DNA from: Streptomyces sp. NBC_01304
Lineage (GTDB): Bacteria > Actinomycetota > Actinomycetes > Streptomycetales > Streptomycetaceae
Assembly: GCF_035975855.1 (NCBI RefSeq)
Contig: NZ_CP109055.1
Location: 2,232,001 to 2,296,000 of the forward strand
Direction of reading: 5' to 3'
Length of the DNA stretch: 64,000 nt
In this document: positions 36,893 through 45,295 of the stretch, piece after piece
Numbering within the stretch: the stretch's first letter is position 1
Layout: every line of letters begins with the position of its first letter
Made by a program: the position numbers and the translations under genes
The notes under the pieces: generated by a model
What the model was told of the DNA's origin: nothing
Databases searched by the model: none
Seen by the model: only the letters and a program-made list of their open reading frames with translations

Positions 36893-37068
36893 GCTGAATG
36901 GCTGCCCGAAGCTGACGGATGCTGCCGTGGGCGAGCAAGATGATCGCCGCCTGTACTCGCTCGTCCGGAACAGTTCCGCGTCGTACCCGACGGTGTCCGG
37001 CAGCTCGGAGAGCAGGCGCAAGACTTCCGGCGCAGAACCAGCCTCGGGGAAGTCCCGCCGAATCGGGG
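36893..37068 (-). pseudogene. Frameshifted fragment of a small gene
   Basis: One minus-strand frame reads APEVLRLLSELPDTVGYDAELFRT. The adjacent frame then continues DERVQAAIILLAHGSIRQLRAAIQ. The join is near 36961-36966 and would need one indel. The joined text looks like a small helical protein I recall as common in Streptomyces, but I cannot name it. No start codon or ribosome-binding site was found. Confidence 0.4.
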
Positions 37069-37084
37069 GGCACCAAACACAAAC

Positions 37085-37112
37085 GGTGCCGGCCGAAGAG
37101 TCGGCCAGCACC
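37085..37112 (-). terminator. Terminator hairpin after tRNA-Leu
   Basis: A 12-bp stem with one mismatch (GGTGC-C-GGCCGA against TCGGCC-A-GCACC) has an AGAG loop and lies 18 bp past the tRNA 3' end. On the minus strand it is followed by GTTTGTGTTT, a U-rich tail, so it is a good intrinsic terminator. Confidence 0.75.
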
Positions 37113-37129
37113 GCTGGGTGTACTGCTTG

Positions 37130-37214
37130 TGTCCGAGGGGGGACTTGAACCCCCACGCCCGATAAAGGGCACTAGCACCTCAAGCTAGCGCGTCTGCCAT
37201 TCCGCCACCCGGAC
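37130..37214 (-). tRNA. tRNA-Leu (anticodon GAG)
   Basis: The minus strand folds as a class II tRNA of 85 nt. The acceptor pairs GTCCGGG with CTCGGAC (one G-U). The D arm has GTGGCGGAATGGCAGAC, and the anticodon stem CTAGC/GCTAG holds loop TTGAGGT (anticodon GAG). The long variable arm is TGCCCTTTATCGGGCG, and the T arm has GGGGGTTCAAGTCCCCC. The discriminator is A, as required for leucine, and CCA is not encoded. It reads CUC and CUU codons. Confidence 0.95.
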
Positions 37215-37383
37215 TAGGTGTCTGCCGCCCGCCGGGGCCGTAACCCCGCGGCGACATGGACAACAATACCAAGGTTTCGAGGTGCTCTTCACCCGCATAT
37301 CCGCTGGCCGCACGGGGTCGGCGCCGGTCGGGCCCAGAGTTTCACCAAGAGTGACGGAATGGCTACGCAGGGAGGAACTGCGG

Positions 37384-38949
37384 CTACGGCATCAGGCGGT
37401 ACTCCGGGAAGTTCCCCGGCAGCCGTTCGTCGGCCGGACCCTGGGTGACCGCGCGGATCAGCAGCTCACCGCCGACGAAGGCGCCGCTCCAGGACGCCCC
37501 GAAGCCGCCGAAGAGCTCCTCGCGGTCGCCGCGGGAGCGGGGCTTTCCGTGGCCGACCTTGAAGGCCTGGATCTGGGGGGCGAGACGGGCGTACGTCGCC
37601 GGGTCGTCGGTGGAGAGCGTTGCCACCAGGGCCCCGTTTGACGCGTTCATGGCCGCAAGCAGCTCCGCCTCCGTGTCGACCAGGACGATCGTGTCGACCG
37701 GGCCGAAGGGCTCCGCATGGTGGAGGGGGGAGGACGGGGGCGGATTGAGCAGGGTCACGGGTGGCAGGTAGGCGGAGGTGTCCTGGCCGGGCAAGAACGG
37801 GCCGTCCTCCAGCGTGCCCCGGTACAGCGGGACCGCGCCCCTGTCGATCGCCTCGGCCACCTGGTCGGCCAGCTCCTTCGCCTTGGCCGGGTTGATCAGC
37901 GGGCCGAAGTCGAGGGCGGGCAGGGGGTCGGCCGGGTCTGCCACGGCCAGGGGGTGGCCGGTGCGCAGGGAGCGTACGGCCGGGAGGTAGGCGGCGAGGA
38001 ACTGGTCGAAGGCCGAGCGCTGGACCACGAAGCGCGGGTAGGCCGTGCAGCGCTGCTTGCCGTAGTCGAAGAGCTTGGGGATGACCGCGGTCAGGGCGTC
38101 CCAGTCGGTGTGGTTCCAGATGCCCCAGGTGTTGAGGCCTTCCTGTTCGAGGATGTGGCGCTTGCCGAGGTCCGCGACGGCGGTGGCCACCGCGGCGCCG
38201 GTGTCGCGGCCGCCCACGAAGGAGACGCAGCCGATCTCGGGGGCGCGGACCAGGGCCTCGGAGAGCTGGCCGCCGCTGCCGCTGACCAGGGTGACCGGGA
38301 TGCCCTCGCGGGAGGCGAGGGCGCAGGCCAGGGTGAGGCAGGCGAGGCCGCCGTCGGTGGGGGTCTTGGCGATCACCGCGTTGCCGGCCAGGGCCTGGAT
38401 CAGCATCGCGTGGACCAGGACGGACATCGGGTAGTTCCAGCTGGCGATGTTGGAGACCGGGCCGTCGAGGGGCGCCCGGCCTTCGAGCATCGGCTCGATT
38501 CCGTCGACGTACCAGCGCACTCCGTCGATGGCCCGGTCGACGTCTGCCTGGGCGAGGCGCCACGGCTTGCCTATCTCCCAGACGAGGAGGAGGGCGAGGA
38601 GCTCGCGGTGCTCGGTGAGGGCGTCGAGGGTGGCGGCGACGCGGGCCCGGCGCTCCTGGAGCGGGACGTGGCGCCAGGCGCGGTGCTGGTCGAGTGAGGC
38701 GCGGACCGCCTGGTGTGCGGTGGGTGCGTCGAGGCGGGGCGGGCCCGCGATCGGGGTGCCGTCGACGGGGGAGGTGGCGGGCAGGGTGCTGCCGCCGGTC
38801 TGCCACGTCGCGTTCCAGAGGTTGAGCACGTGGTCGTCGCGGAACGCCTCGGGGGCGACGGCCCGGCAGCGCTGCCAGGCGTCGGTCCAGGCGGTTCCCG
38901 GCTTGAGGGTGAAGGTGGGAGAGGTAGGGGAGGAAGGGGTGGTTGCCAT
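37384..38949 (-). CDS. Aldehyde dehydrogenase family protein
   Basis: This 521-residue protein has the aldehyde-dehydrogenase order: VSNIASWNYPMSVLVHAML (near 190-210), GNAVIAKTPTDGG, SFVGGRDTGAAV (NAD-binding turn), HILEQEGLN (general-base glutamate; the usual ELGG is altered) and the catalytic Cys in YGKQRCTAYPRF. The altered ELGG loop makes it an outlying subfamily, so the substrate cannot be named. It lies 168 bp after sucD on the same strand and may be in its transcript, which could link it to succinate semialdehyde or glyoxylate-type aldehydes (inference only). Confidence 0.85.
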   Translation of the reverse strand: MATTPSSPTSPTFTLKPGTAWTDAWQRCRAVAPEAFRDDHVLNLWNATWQTGGSTLPATSPVDGTPIAGPPRLDAPTAHQAVRASLDQHRAWRHVPLQERRARVAATLDALTEHRELLALLLVWEIGKPWRLAQADVDRAIDGVRWYVDGIEPMLEGRAPLDGPVSNIASWNYPMSVLVHAMLIQALAGNAVIAKTPTDGGLACLTLACALASREGIPVTLVSGSGGQLSEALVRAPEIGCVSFVGGRDTGAAVATAVADLGKRHILEQEGLNTWGIWNHTDWDALTAVIPKLFDYGKQRCTAYPRFVVQRSAFDQFLAAYLPAVRSLRTGHPLAVADPADPLPALDFGPLINPAKAKELADQVAEAIDRGAVPLYRGTLEDGPFLPGQDTSAYLPPVTLLNPPPSSPLHHAEPFGPVDTIVLVDTEAELLAAMNASNGALVATLSTDDPATYARLAPQIQAFKVGHGKPRSRGDREELFGGFGASWSGAFVGGELLIRAVTQGPADERLPGNFPEYRLMP

Positions 38950-39117
38950 CGTCGATTCTCCGCTCACGGTGCACAGTCGGGGCGGGCGAGTGGTGCATGG
39001 CTTTGCCGCAGGACGGTAGGGGAAGCGGTCCTGGTCGCCTATGAGGGGTGTCACTGGGCGGGTACGGGTGATCACTCGGGCAATGGGTAAGTGGCCGCCC
39101 GCGGCTGCCCGTTGGGG

Positions 39118-39996
39118 TCAGATGCCGAGCCGGTCGAGCACGAGCCGCGCCGTCTCGGTGGGGGTGGCGCCGACCCGGACGCCGACGGCCTCCAGGGCGT
39201 CCTTCTTGGCCCGGGCCGTGCCCGACGAGCCGGAGACGATGGCGCCCGCGTGGCCCATCGTGCGGCCCTCGGGGGCGGTGAATCCGGCGACGTATCCGAT
39301 CACCGGCTTGGTGACGTGTTCGCGGATGTAGGCCGCCGCACGCTCCTCCGCGTCGCCGCCGATCTCGCCGATGAGCACGATGAGTTCGGTGTCGGGGTCG
39401 GCCTCGAACGCCTCGAGGCAGTCGATGTGGCTGGTGCCGATGACGGGGTCGCCGCCGATGCCGACACAGGTGGAGAAGCCGATGTCCCGCAGCTCGTACA
39501 TGAGTTGATAGGTGAGCGTGCCGGACTTGGAGACCAGGCCGATGCGGCCGGGCTTGGTGATGTCGGCGGGGATGATGCCGGCGTTGGACTGGCCGGGGGT
39601 GATCAGGCCGGGGCAGTTGGGGCCGATGACGCGAGTCCCGCGCTGCTTCGCGTACGACTGGAAGGTCACGGCGTCGTGCACCGGGATGCCCTCCGTGATG
39701 ACGACGGCGAGTGCGATCCCCGCGTCGGCGGCCTCGATGACGGCCGCCTTGCAGAAGGCGGGCGGCACGAACACGATCGTGACGTCGGCGCCGGTGGCCG
39801 CGATGCCCTCGCGGACGGTGCCGTAGACGGGGACGGCGCGGTCGTCGAAGTCGACGGTCCGGCCGGCCTTGCGGGGGTTGACGCCGCCGACGACGTTCGT
39901 GCCCGCCGCCAGCATCCGGCGGGTGTGTTTCATGCCCTCGCTGCCGGTCATGCCCTGGACGAGGACCTTGCTCTCCTTGGTCAGGTAGATGGCCAT
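39118..39996 (-). CDS. sucD: Succinate-CoA ligase (ADP-forming) alpha subunit
   Basis: This 292-residue protein has the CoA-binding Rossmann domain [22 protein letters not shown], the NPRKAGR loop and [19 protein letters not shown]. The phosphorylated active-site His is in [10 protein letters not shown]. With SucC it interconverts succinate + ATP + CoA with succinyl-CoA + ADP + Pi. The location beside oxalate CoA-transfer genes suggests a specialised paralogue; the central TCA copy usually sits elsewhere in Streptomyces. GAGGAGG precedes the ATG, 23 bp after sucC. Confidence 0.92.
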   Translation of the reverse strand: MAIYLTKESKVLVQGMTGSEGMKHTRRMLAAGTNVVGGVNPRKAGRTVDFDDRAVPVYGTVREGIAATGADVTIVFVPPAFCKAAVIEAADAGIALAVVITEGIPVHDAVTFQSYAKQRGTRVIGPNCPGLITPGQSNAGIIPADITKPGRIGLVSKSGTLTYQLMYELRDIGFSTCVGIGGDPVIGTSHIDCLEAFEADPDTELIVLIGEIGGDAEERAAAYIREHVTKPVIGYVAGFTAPEGRTMGHAGAIVSGSSGTARAKKDALEAVGVRVGATPTETARLVLDRLGI

Positions 39997-40019
39997 GGCT
40001 GCCTCCTCAAGTGGTGCGG

Positions 40020-41147
40020 CTAGTGGGCGAGTTCGGCGGCCCTGCGGGCGGCGCCGTCCATCGTGGCGACCTGCTCGACGAGCGGATGGAAGTGGCCGTC
40101 GAGGATGGCGCGGCCGCGGGCGGCGTTGTTGCCGTCGAGGCGGACGACCAGGGGTTTGGTCAGGCGTACGGAGTCCAGCGCCTGGACGATGCCGTCGGCG
40201 ACGGCGTCGCAGGCGGTGATGCCGCCGAAGACGTTCACGAAGACGGACTTCACCTCGGGGTCGGAGAGGATGACATTGAGGCCGTCGGCCATGATCCGGG
40301 CCGAGGCGCCGCCGCCGATGTCGAGGAAGTTGGCGGGCTTCGCGCCACAGCCGGCGACCACGTCGAGGGTCGACATCACCAGTCCGGCGCCGTTGCCGAT
40401 CACGCCCACCGAGCCGTCGAGCTTGACGTAGTTGAGTCCCTTGGCGGCCGCGGTCGCCTCCAGTCCGTCGTTGTACGCCGCCTCGGTCGCCGGGGCCCAA
40501 CGCGCCTGGCGGAAGCGGGCGTTGTCGTCGAGGGTGACCTTGCCGTCGAGGGCCAGGATCTGCCCGTCCTTGGTGCGGACGAGCGGATTGACCTCGACCA
40601 GGACCGCGTCCTCCTCCACCATTACGGTCCACAGCTTGACCAGGACGTCGGCGGTCTCGGGCGGCAGGCCCGCGGCCGCGGCGATCTCGGCCGCCTTGTC
40701 CGCGGTGACGCCGGTGGCGGGGTCGACGAGGACGCGGGCGACCGCCTCGGGGCGCCGGGCCGCGACCTCCTCGATGTCCATGCCGCCCTCGGCGGAGGCG
40801 ATGGCGAGGAAGCGGCCGGCCGTGCGGTCGAGGACGTACGAGACATAGAACTCGGTCTCGATGTCGACCGGTTGGGCGAGCATCACCTTGTCCACGGTGT
40901 GGCCCTTGATGTCCATGCCGAGGATCTGGCGGGCGGTGATCTCGGCCGCCGCCTCGTCCGCGGCGAGCTTCACCCCGCCCGCCTTGCCGCGCCCGCCGGT
41001 CTTCACCTGGGCCTTGACGACCACCCGGCCGCCGAGGCGTTCGGCGATCCGCCGGGCTTCCTTCGCCGAGTCCGCTACCTCGGCGTTTGGCACCAACACC
41101 CCGTATTGCTCGAAGAGTTCCCTTGCCTGGTGTTCGTACAGGTCCAT
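40020..41147 (-). CDS. sucC: Succinate-CoA ligase (ADP-forming) beta subunit
   Basis: This 375-residue ATP-grasp protein begins [17 protein letters not shown]. It contains [21 protein letters not shown] (ATP-binding), [20 protein letters not shown] (metal) and [12 protein letters not shown] with [16 protein letters not shown] for CoA-subunit contact. It heads the sucC-sucD-aldehyde dehydrogenase set. AGGAG precedes the ATG by six bases. The divergent promoter region to the right carries the 8-bp inverted repeat at 41218-41241. Confidence 0.92.
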   Translation of the reverse strand: MDLYEHQARELFEQYGVLVPNAEVADSAKEARRIAERLGGRVVVKAQVKTGGRGKAGGVKLAADEAAAEITARQILGMDIKGHTVDKVMLAQPVDIETEFYVSYVLDRTAGRFLAIASAEGGMDIEEVAARRPEAVARVLVDPATGVTADKAAEIAAAAGLPPETADVLVKLWTVMVEEDAVLVEVNPLVRTKDGQILALDGKVTLDDNARFRQARWAPATEAAYNDGLEATAAAKGLNYVKLDGSVGVIGNGAGLVMSTLDVVAGCGAKPANFLDIGGGASARIMADGLNVILSDPEVKSVFVNVFGGITACDAVADGIVQALDSVRLTKPLVVRLDGNNAARGRAILDGHFHPLVEQVATMDGAARRAAELAH

Positions 41148-41217
41148 TTTCGGCTCCTGACCAATAAGTGCCGCACGCCCCCTGGACACCACCCACCGGA
41201 TGCGGGATAACAAGCTT

Positions 41218-41241
41218 CATACAGTATTCGTCGACTGTATG
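41218..41241. promoter_or_regulatory. Perfect inverted repeat between divergent sucC and oxalate genes
   Basis: CATACAGT at 41218-41225 and ACTGTATG at 41234-41241 are exact reverse complements separated by 8 bp. The site is in the 153-bp gap between sucC (minus) and the ThDP-domain gene (plus), so a dimeric repressor could control both arms. GntR-type operators often look like this, but no GntR gene is in the window. Confidence 0.6.
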
Positions 41242-41300
41242 CAATCTACCGCGAGGGCCGCGTGACCAGGCCAACTCCCCCGCAGAGGGAAGGACTTCGT

Positions 41301-41771
41301 ATGCCCGATGGGATCAGCCGGCTCTCCGATGTGCTGGTGCATGCCGAGCGTCCGGCCGTCCTGCTCGGCGCCGGGTCGGCAGCCGATTTCGTACGCAACC
41401 GTCAGGTGCCCGTGTACGCGGGAACGGAGCCGGACGAGGCGACGAGCGGTGGCCCCGGACAGCTCGCGCTGTCGCGCCCGTACGCCCTCGCCAACGCCGA
41501 TGTGATCGTCGTCGTCGGGGCCGTACCGGGATTTCGCCGGGATTACGGGAAGCGGCTCTCCCCGCACGTGACCGTCGTGCACGTCGACACCGGCGACGCG
41601 GGCCCGGTCCTCGACGCCGTCACGGGGACGGCCGGCCGTGCGGCCTGGCTCGACGAGCTGCGTACCGCCGAGCGGACGGCCCTCGACATGAGGCGCGCCC
41701 GCGCGGCAGGGCAGAAGCCCGCACCCGCGCCAGAGGCCTCGACCTCACCAACCCAGCCCACGCACCGATAA
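41301..41771 (+). CDS. Stand-alone ThDP-enzyme middle-domain protein (Oxc/ALS-like)
   Basis: This 156-residue protein corresponds to the central (transhydrogenase-like) domain of oxalyl-CoA decarboxylase or acetolactate synthase. [21 protein letters not shown] aligns with the start of that domain in Oxc (AVDRAIELLAGAERPLVVLG). [16 protein letters not shown] and [18 protein letters not shown] match the same domain's later strands. Both ThDP-binding domains are absent. In Oxc this region binds ADP or CoA, so a nucleotide or CoA sensor is possible. ATG at 41301 follows GAGGGAAGGA; GTG at 41262 is an alternative. It precedes frc2 by 10 bp. Confidence 0.7.
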   Translation: MPDGISRLSDVLVHAERPAVLLGAGSAADFVRNRQVPVYAGTEPDEATSGGPGQLALSRPYALANADVIVVVGAVPGFRRDYGKRLSPHVTVVHVDTGDAGPVLDAVTGTAGRAAWLDELRTAERTALDMRRARAAGQKPAPAPEASTSPTQPTHR

Positions 41772-41781
41772 GAGGAGCGCT

Positions 41782-43023
41782 GTGCCCATGACGCAGACCA
41801 AAGCTCTGGAAGGCATCCGCGTCCTCGACATGACGCACGTACAGTCCGGCCCCTCGGCGACCCAGCTGCTCGCCTGGCTCGGTGCGGACGTGGTCAAGCT
41901 CGAGGCGCCGACCGGGGACATCACGCGCAAGCAGCTGCGCGACCTGCCCGACGTCGACTCGCTGTACTTCACGATGCTCAACTCCAACAAGCGGAGCATC
42001 ACCCTCAACACCAAGACCGAGCGCGGCAAGGAGATCCTCACCGAGCTGATCCGGCGCAGCGATGTCATGGTCGAGAACTTCGGCCCGGGCGCGGTGGACC
42101 GGATGGGGTTCACCTGGGACCGGATCAAGGAGATCAACCCGAAGATCGTCTATGCCTCCATCAAGGGGTTCGGTGAGGGCCCGTACACCAACTACAAGGC
42201 GTACGAGGTCGTGGCCCAGGCCATGGGCGGGTCGATGGCGACCACCGGCTTCGAGGACGGGCCGCCGATGGCCACGGGTGCGCAGATCGGGGACTCGGGC
42301 ACCGGAATCCACGCCGTCGCGGGGATCCTCGCGGCGCTGTTCCAGCGGGAGAACACCGGGCGCGGGCAGCGGGTCAACGTGGCCATGCAGCATGCCGTGC
42401 TCAACCTCTGCCGGGTGAAGTTGCGCGATCAGCAGCGCCTGGCCCACGGCCCGCTCGCCGAATATCCAAACGACGACTTCGGCACGGAAGTTCCCCGCTC
42501 GGGCAATGCCTCCGGCGGAGGTCAGCCTGGGTGGGCGGTGCGGTGTGCGCCGGGCGGGCCGAACGACTACGTGTACGTCATCGTGCAGCCCGTCGGCTGG
42601 AAGCCGCTGTCCGCGCTGATCGGCCGGCCGGAGCTCGCCGAGGACCCCGAGTGGGCGACGCCGGAGGCCCGGCTGCCCCAGCTCTCCAAGATGTTCCAGC
42701 TGATCGAGGAGTGGACGGCGACGCTGCCCAAGTGGCAGGTCCTGGAGGAGCTGAACCGGCGCAACATCCCGTGCGGGCCGATCCTCTCCACCAAGGAGAT
42801 CATCGAGGACGAGTCGCTGATCGCGAACGACATCGTCGTCACGGTCCCGCACGCCGAGCGCGGCGAGTACATCACCGTCGGCTCCCCGCTGAAGCTCTCC
42901 GACTCCCCCGTGGACGTCACCGGTTCGCCGCTGCTCGGCGAGCACAACGAGGAGGTGTACGTCGGCGAACTGGGGCTCGGCGACGAGGAGTTGCGCCTGC
43001 TCAGGTCGAGCGGGGTGATATGA
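41782..43023 (+). CDS. frc: Second Frc-like class III CoA-transferase
   Basis: This 413-residue enzyme has the catalytic Asp171 in QIGDSGTG, Gln21 in HVQSGPS, and the loop [10 protein letters not shown]. It is clearly an Frc homologue, but the motif around TTGF reads FEDGPP where the first copy has FWDGPP. The segment after the glycine loop is also shorter. It may use a donor other than formyl-CoA, for example acetyl- or succinyl-CoA, which would fit the ligase and SucCD genes beside it (inference). GTG 41782 is chosen with GAGGAG four bases upstream; ATG 41788 is equally possible. Confidence 0.87.
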   Translation: MPMTQTKALEGIRVLDMTHVQSGPSATQLLAWLGADVVKLEAPTGDITRKQLRDLPDVDSLYFTMLNSNKRSITLNTKTERGKEILTELIRRSDVMVENFGPGAVDRMGFTWDRIKEINPKIVYASIKGFGEGPYTNYKAYEVVAQAMGGSMATTGFEDGPPMATGAQIGDSGTGIHAVAGILAALFQRENTGRGQRVNVAMQHAVLNLCRVKLRDQQRLAHGPLAEYPNDDFGTEVPRSGNASGGGQPGWAVRCAPGGPNDYVYVIVQPVGWKPLSALIGRPELAEDPEWATPEARLPQLSKMFQLIEEWTATLPKWQVLEELNRRNIPCGPILSTKEIIEDESLIANDIVVTVPHAERGEYITVGSPLKLSDSPVDVTGSPLLGEHNEEVYVGELGLGDEELRLLRSSGVI

Positions 43024-43024
43024 C

Positions 43025-45172
43025 GTGCTGACCCAGGACCGTGTGCGCACGGTGCGGGCGCTGCTCGATTCCGTACGCGCGAAGGGGCGTACGTCGCTGA
43101 CCGCGCCCGAGGGCAAGGTGATCGCGGACGCGTACGGGATCGCCGTGCCGGGCGAGGAGTTGGCCCGCGACGTGGACCAGGCGGTGGCGTACGCGGCACG
43201 TTGCGACGGGCCGGTGGTGCTGAAGATCGTCTCCCCGGACATCCTGCACAAGACCGAGGCCGGCGGTGTCGTCGTCGGGGTGCGGGGCGCGAGCGAGGTG
43301 CGGGCCGCCTTCTACGAGATCGTCAAGAACGTCCGGGCGTACGACGCCGACGCGCGCATCGAGGGGATCCAGGTGCAGCAACTGCTGCCCCGGGGCACCG
43401 AGGTGATCGTCGGCGCGGTGACCGATCCGACCTTCGGGAAGGTGGTCGCCTTCGGGCTCGGCGGCGTACTGGTGGAGGTGCTGAAGGACGTCACCTTCCG
43501 GCTCGCGCCGGTCGACGGCGACGAGGCCCTGTCGATGCTCGACTCGATCCGGGCGGCCGAGATCCTGCGCGGGGTGCGCGGCGCTCCCCCGGTCGACCGG
43601 TGGGCGCTTGCCGAGCAGATCCGGCGGGTCTCCGAACTGGTCGCCGACTTCCCGGAGATCGCCGAGGTGGACCTCAACCCGGTGATCGCCACCCCGCAGG
43701 GCGCGTTCGCCGCGGACATCCGGGTGCTCCTGGCGACGGATCCGCCCCGGCAGCGGCGTACGTACGGCCGGGAGGAGATCCTCACGTCGATGCGGCGGCT
43801 GATGCGGCCGCGGTCGGTCGCCGTGATCGGTGCCTCCAACGAGCAGGGCAAGATCGGCAATTCGGTCATGCGCAATCTCATCGACGGAGGTTTCCCCGGA
43901 AAGATCCATCCGGTGCATCCCCGGGCCGATGACATTCTGGGCCGCAAGGCGTACAAGAGTGTCACTGACGTGCCTGGTGAGGTGGATGTGGCGGTCTTTG
44001 CGATCCCTGCCAAGTTCGTGGCATCGGCCTTGGAGGAGGTGGGCAAGAAGGGCGTTCCCAACGCCGTACTGATCCCCTCCGGGTTCGCGGAGACCGGTGA
44101 ACACGCCCTGCAGGACGAGGTCGTGGAGATCGCCGAGCGGCACGGGGTGCGGGTGCTCGGGCCGAACATCTACGGCTACTACTCGACCTGGCAGGACCTC
44201 TGCGCCACCTTCTGCACGCCGTACGACGTGAAGGGGCCGGTCGCGCTGACCTCCCAGTCGGGCGGCATAGGGATGGCGATCCTGGGTTTCGCCCGGTCGA
44301 CCGGTACGGGGGTCTCGGCGATCGTCGGGCTCGGCAACAAGGCCGACCTGGACGAGGACGACCTGCTGACCTGGTTCGGCGAGGATCCGCACACCGAGTG
44401 CATCGCCATGCACCTGGAGGATCTGAAGGACGGACGCGCCTTTGTCGAAGCCGCGCGGGCGACCGTTCCGAAGAAGCCCGTCGTCGTCCTGAAGGCGGGA
44501 CGCACGGCCGCCGGCGCCAGGGCCGCCGGATCGCACACCGGCGCCCTCGCGGGCGACGACGCCGTGTACGACGACATCCTGCGGCAGGCGGGCGTCATCC
44601 GGGCGCCCGGGCTGAACGAGATGCTCGAGTACGCGCGTGCGCTGCCGGTGCTGCCGACACCCAAGGGCGACAACGTCGTCATCATCACCGGCGCCGGGGG
44701 CTCGGGAGTACTGCTCAGTGACGCGGCGTACGACAACGGCCTCTCCTTGATGGAGATTCCGGACGACCTGGACGCGGCCTTCAGGGCCTTCATCCCGCCG
44801 TTCGGGGCCGCGGGCAACCCCGTCGACATCACGGGGGGCGAACCCCCGTCGACGTACGAGAACACCATCCGTCTCGGACTCGAGGACCCGCGGATCCACT
44901 CCCTGGTCCTCGGCTACTGGCACACCGTCGTCACGCCTCCCATGGTCTTCGCCGAGCTCACCGCGCGCGTGGTGGCCGAATTCCGGGAGCGGGGCATCGA
45001 GAAGCCGGTCGTGGCGTCGCTCGCGGGTGACGTCGAGGTCGAGGAGGCCTGCCGGTATCTCTTCGCGCGAGGGGTCGTGGCCTATCCGTACACGACCGAG
45101 AAGCCGGTCGCCGCGCTCGGCGCCAAGTACCGCTGGGCGCGGGCGGCGGGGCTGCTCGGAGGTGGCCCATGA
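43025..45172 (+). CDS. ADP-forming acyl-CoA ligase (fused ATP-grasp and CoA-binding domains)
   Basis: This 715-residue protein joins both subunits of acetate-CoA ligase (ADP-forming). An ATP-grasp domain comes first (VVLKIVSPDILHKTEAGGVVVGV, EVDLNPVIATPQG). The CoA-binding domain follows from about residue 250 (VAVIGASNEQGKIGNSVMRNLIDGGFPGKI, VLGPNIYGYYS), then the ligase domain with SQSGGIGMAILGF and the active-site His in GSHTGALAGDD. The order is ATP-grasp first, the reverse of many homologues. GTG at 43025 is 1 bp after the frc2 stop, so coupling is likely. The acid is unknown; oxalate or formate would fit. Confidence 0.82.
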   Translation: MLTQDRVRTVRALLDSVRAKGRTSLTAPEGKVIADAYGIAVPGEELARDVDQAVAYAARCDGPVVLKIVSPDILHKTEAGGVVVGVRGASEVRAAFYEIVKNVRAYDADARIEGIQVQQLLPRGTEVIVGAVTDPTFGKVVAFGLGGVLVEVLKDVTFRLAPVDGDEALSMLDSIRAAEILRGVRGAPPVDRWALAEQIRRVSELVADFPEIAEVDLNPVIATPQGAFAADIRVLLATDPPRQRRTYGREEILTSMRRLMRPRSVAVIGASNEQGKIGNSVMRNLIDGGFPGKIHPVHPRADDILGRKAYKSVTDVPGEVDVAVFAIPAKFVASALEEVGKKGVPNAVLIPSGFAETGEHALQDEVVEIAERHGVRVLGPNIYGYYSTWQDLCATFCTPYDVKGPVALTSQSGGIGMAILGFARSTGTGVSAIVGLGNKADLDEDDLLTWFGEDPHTECIAMHLEDLKDGRAFVEAARATVPKKPVVVLKAGRTAAGARAAGSHTGALAGDDAVYDDILRQAGVIRAPGLNEMLEYARALPVLPTPKGDNVVIITGAGGSGVLLSDAAYDNGLSLMEIPDDLDAAFRAFIPPFGAAGNPVDITGGEPPSTYENTIRLGLEDPRIHSLVLGYWHTVVTPPMVFAELTARVVAEFRERGIEKPVVASLAGDVEVEEACRYLFARGVVAYPYTTEKPVAALGAKYRWARAAGLLGGGP

Positions 45173-45295
45173 GTCCATGAGCGAGCGGGACGGCAGGCGG
45201 TGCGCGCAGGCCGTCCCATGACCCAGGCGCACACGAAAGGCATTGGACAGGGGGCGCTGGCCAAGCTCTTTTCGACGCAAGGGGTGCTTAGCAAC

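Larger units (their letters stand above)
36264..37129. other. Gene-poor interval with AT-richer centre
   Basis: No intact gene is visible over this 866-bp stretch. The centre (about 36460-36640) is distinctly less GC-rich than its surroundings and may hold the promoter of the minus-strand glycan operon: TTGACC on the minus strand at 36523-36528 is a possible -35, but no good -10 follows. A short inverted repeat (TGGTTG/CAACCA) lies near 36490-36514. A decayed gene and the tRNA terminator occupy the right end. Confidence 0.5.

Noticed and set aside
37130..37214. Attachment-site duplication of tRNA-Leu
   Set aside because: I looked for another copy of the tRNA 3' end near the glycan operon borders and saw none, nor an integrase.
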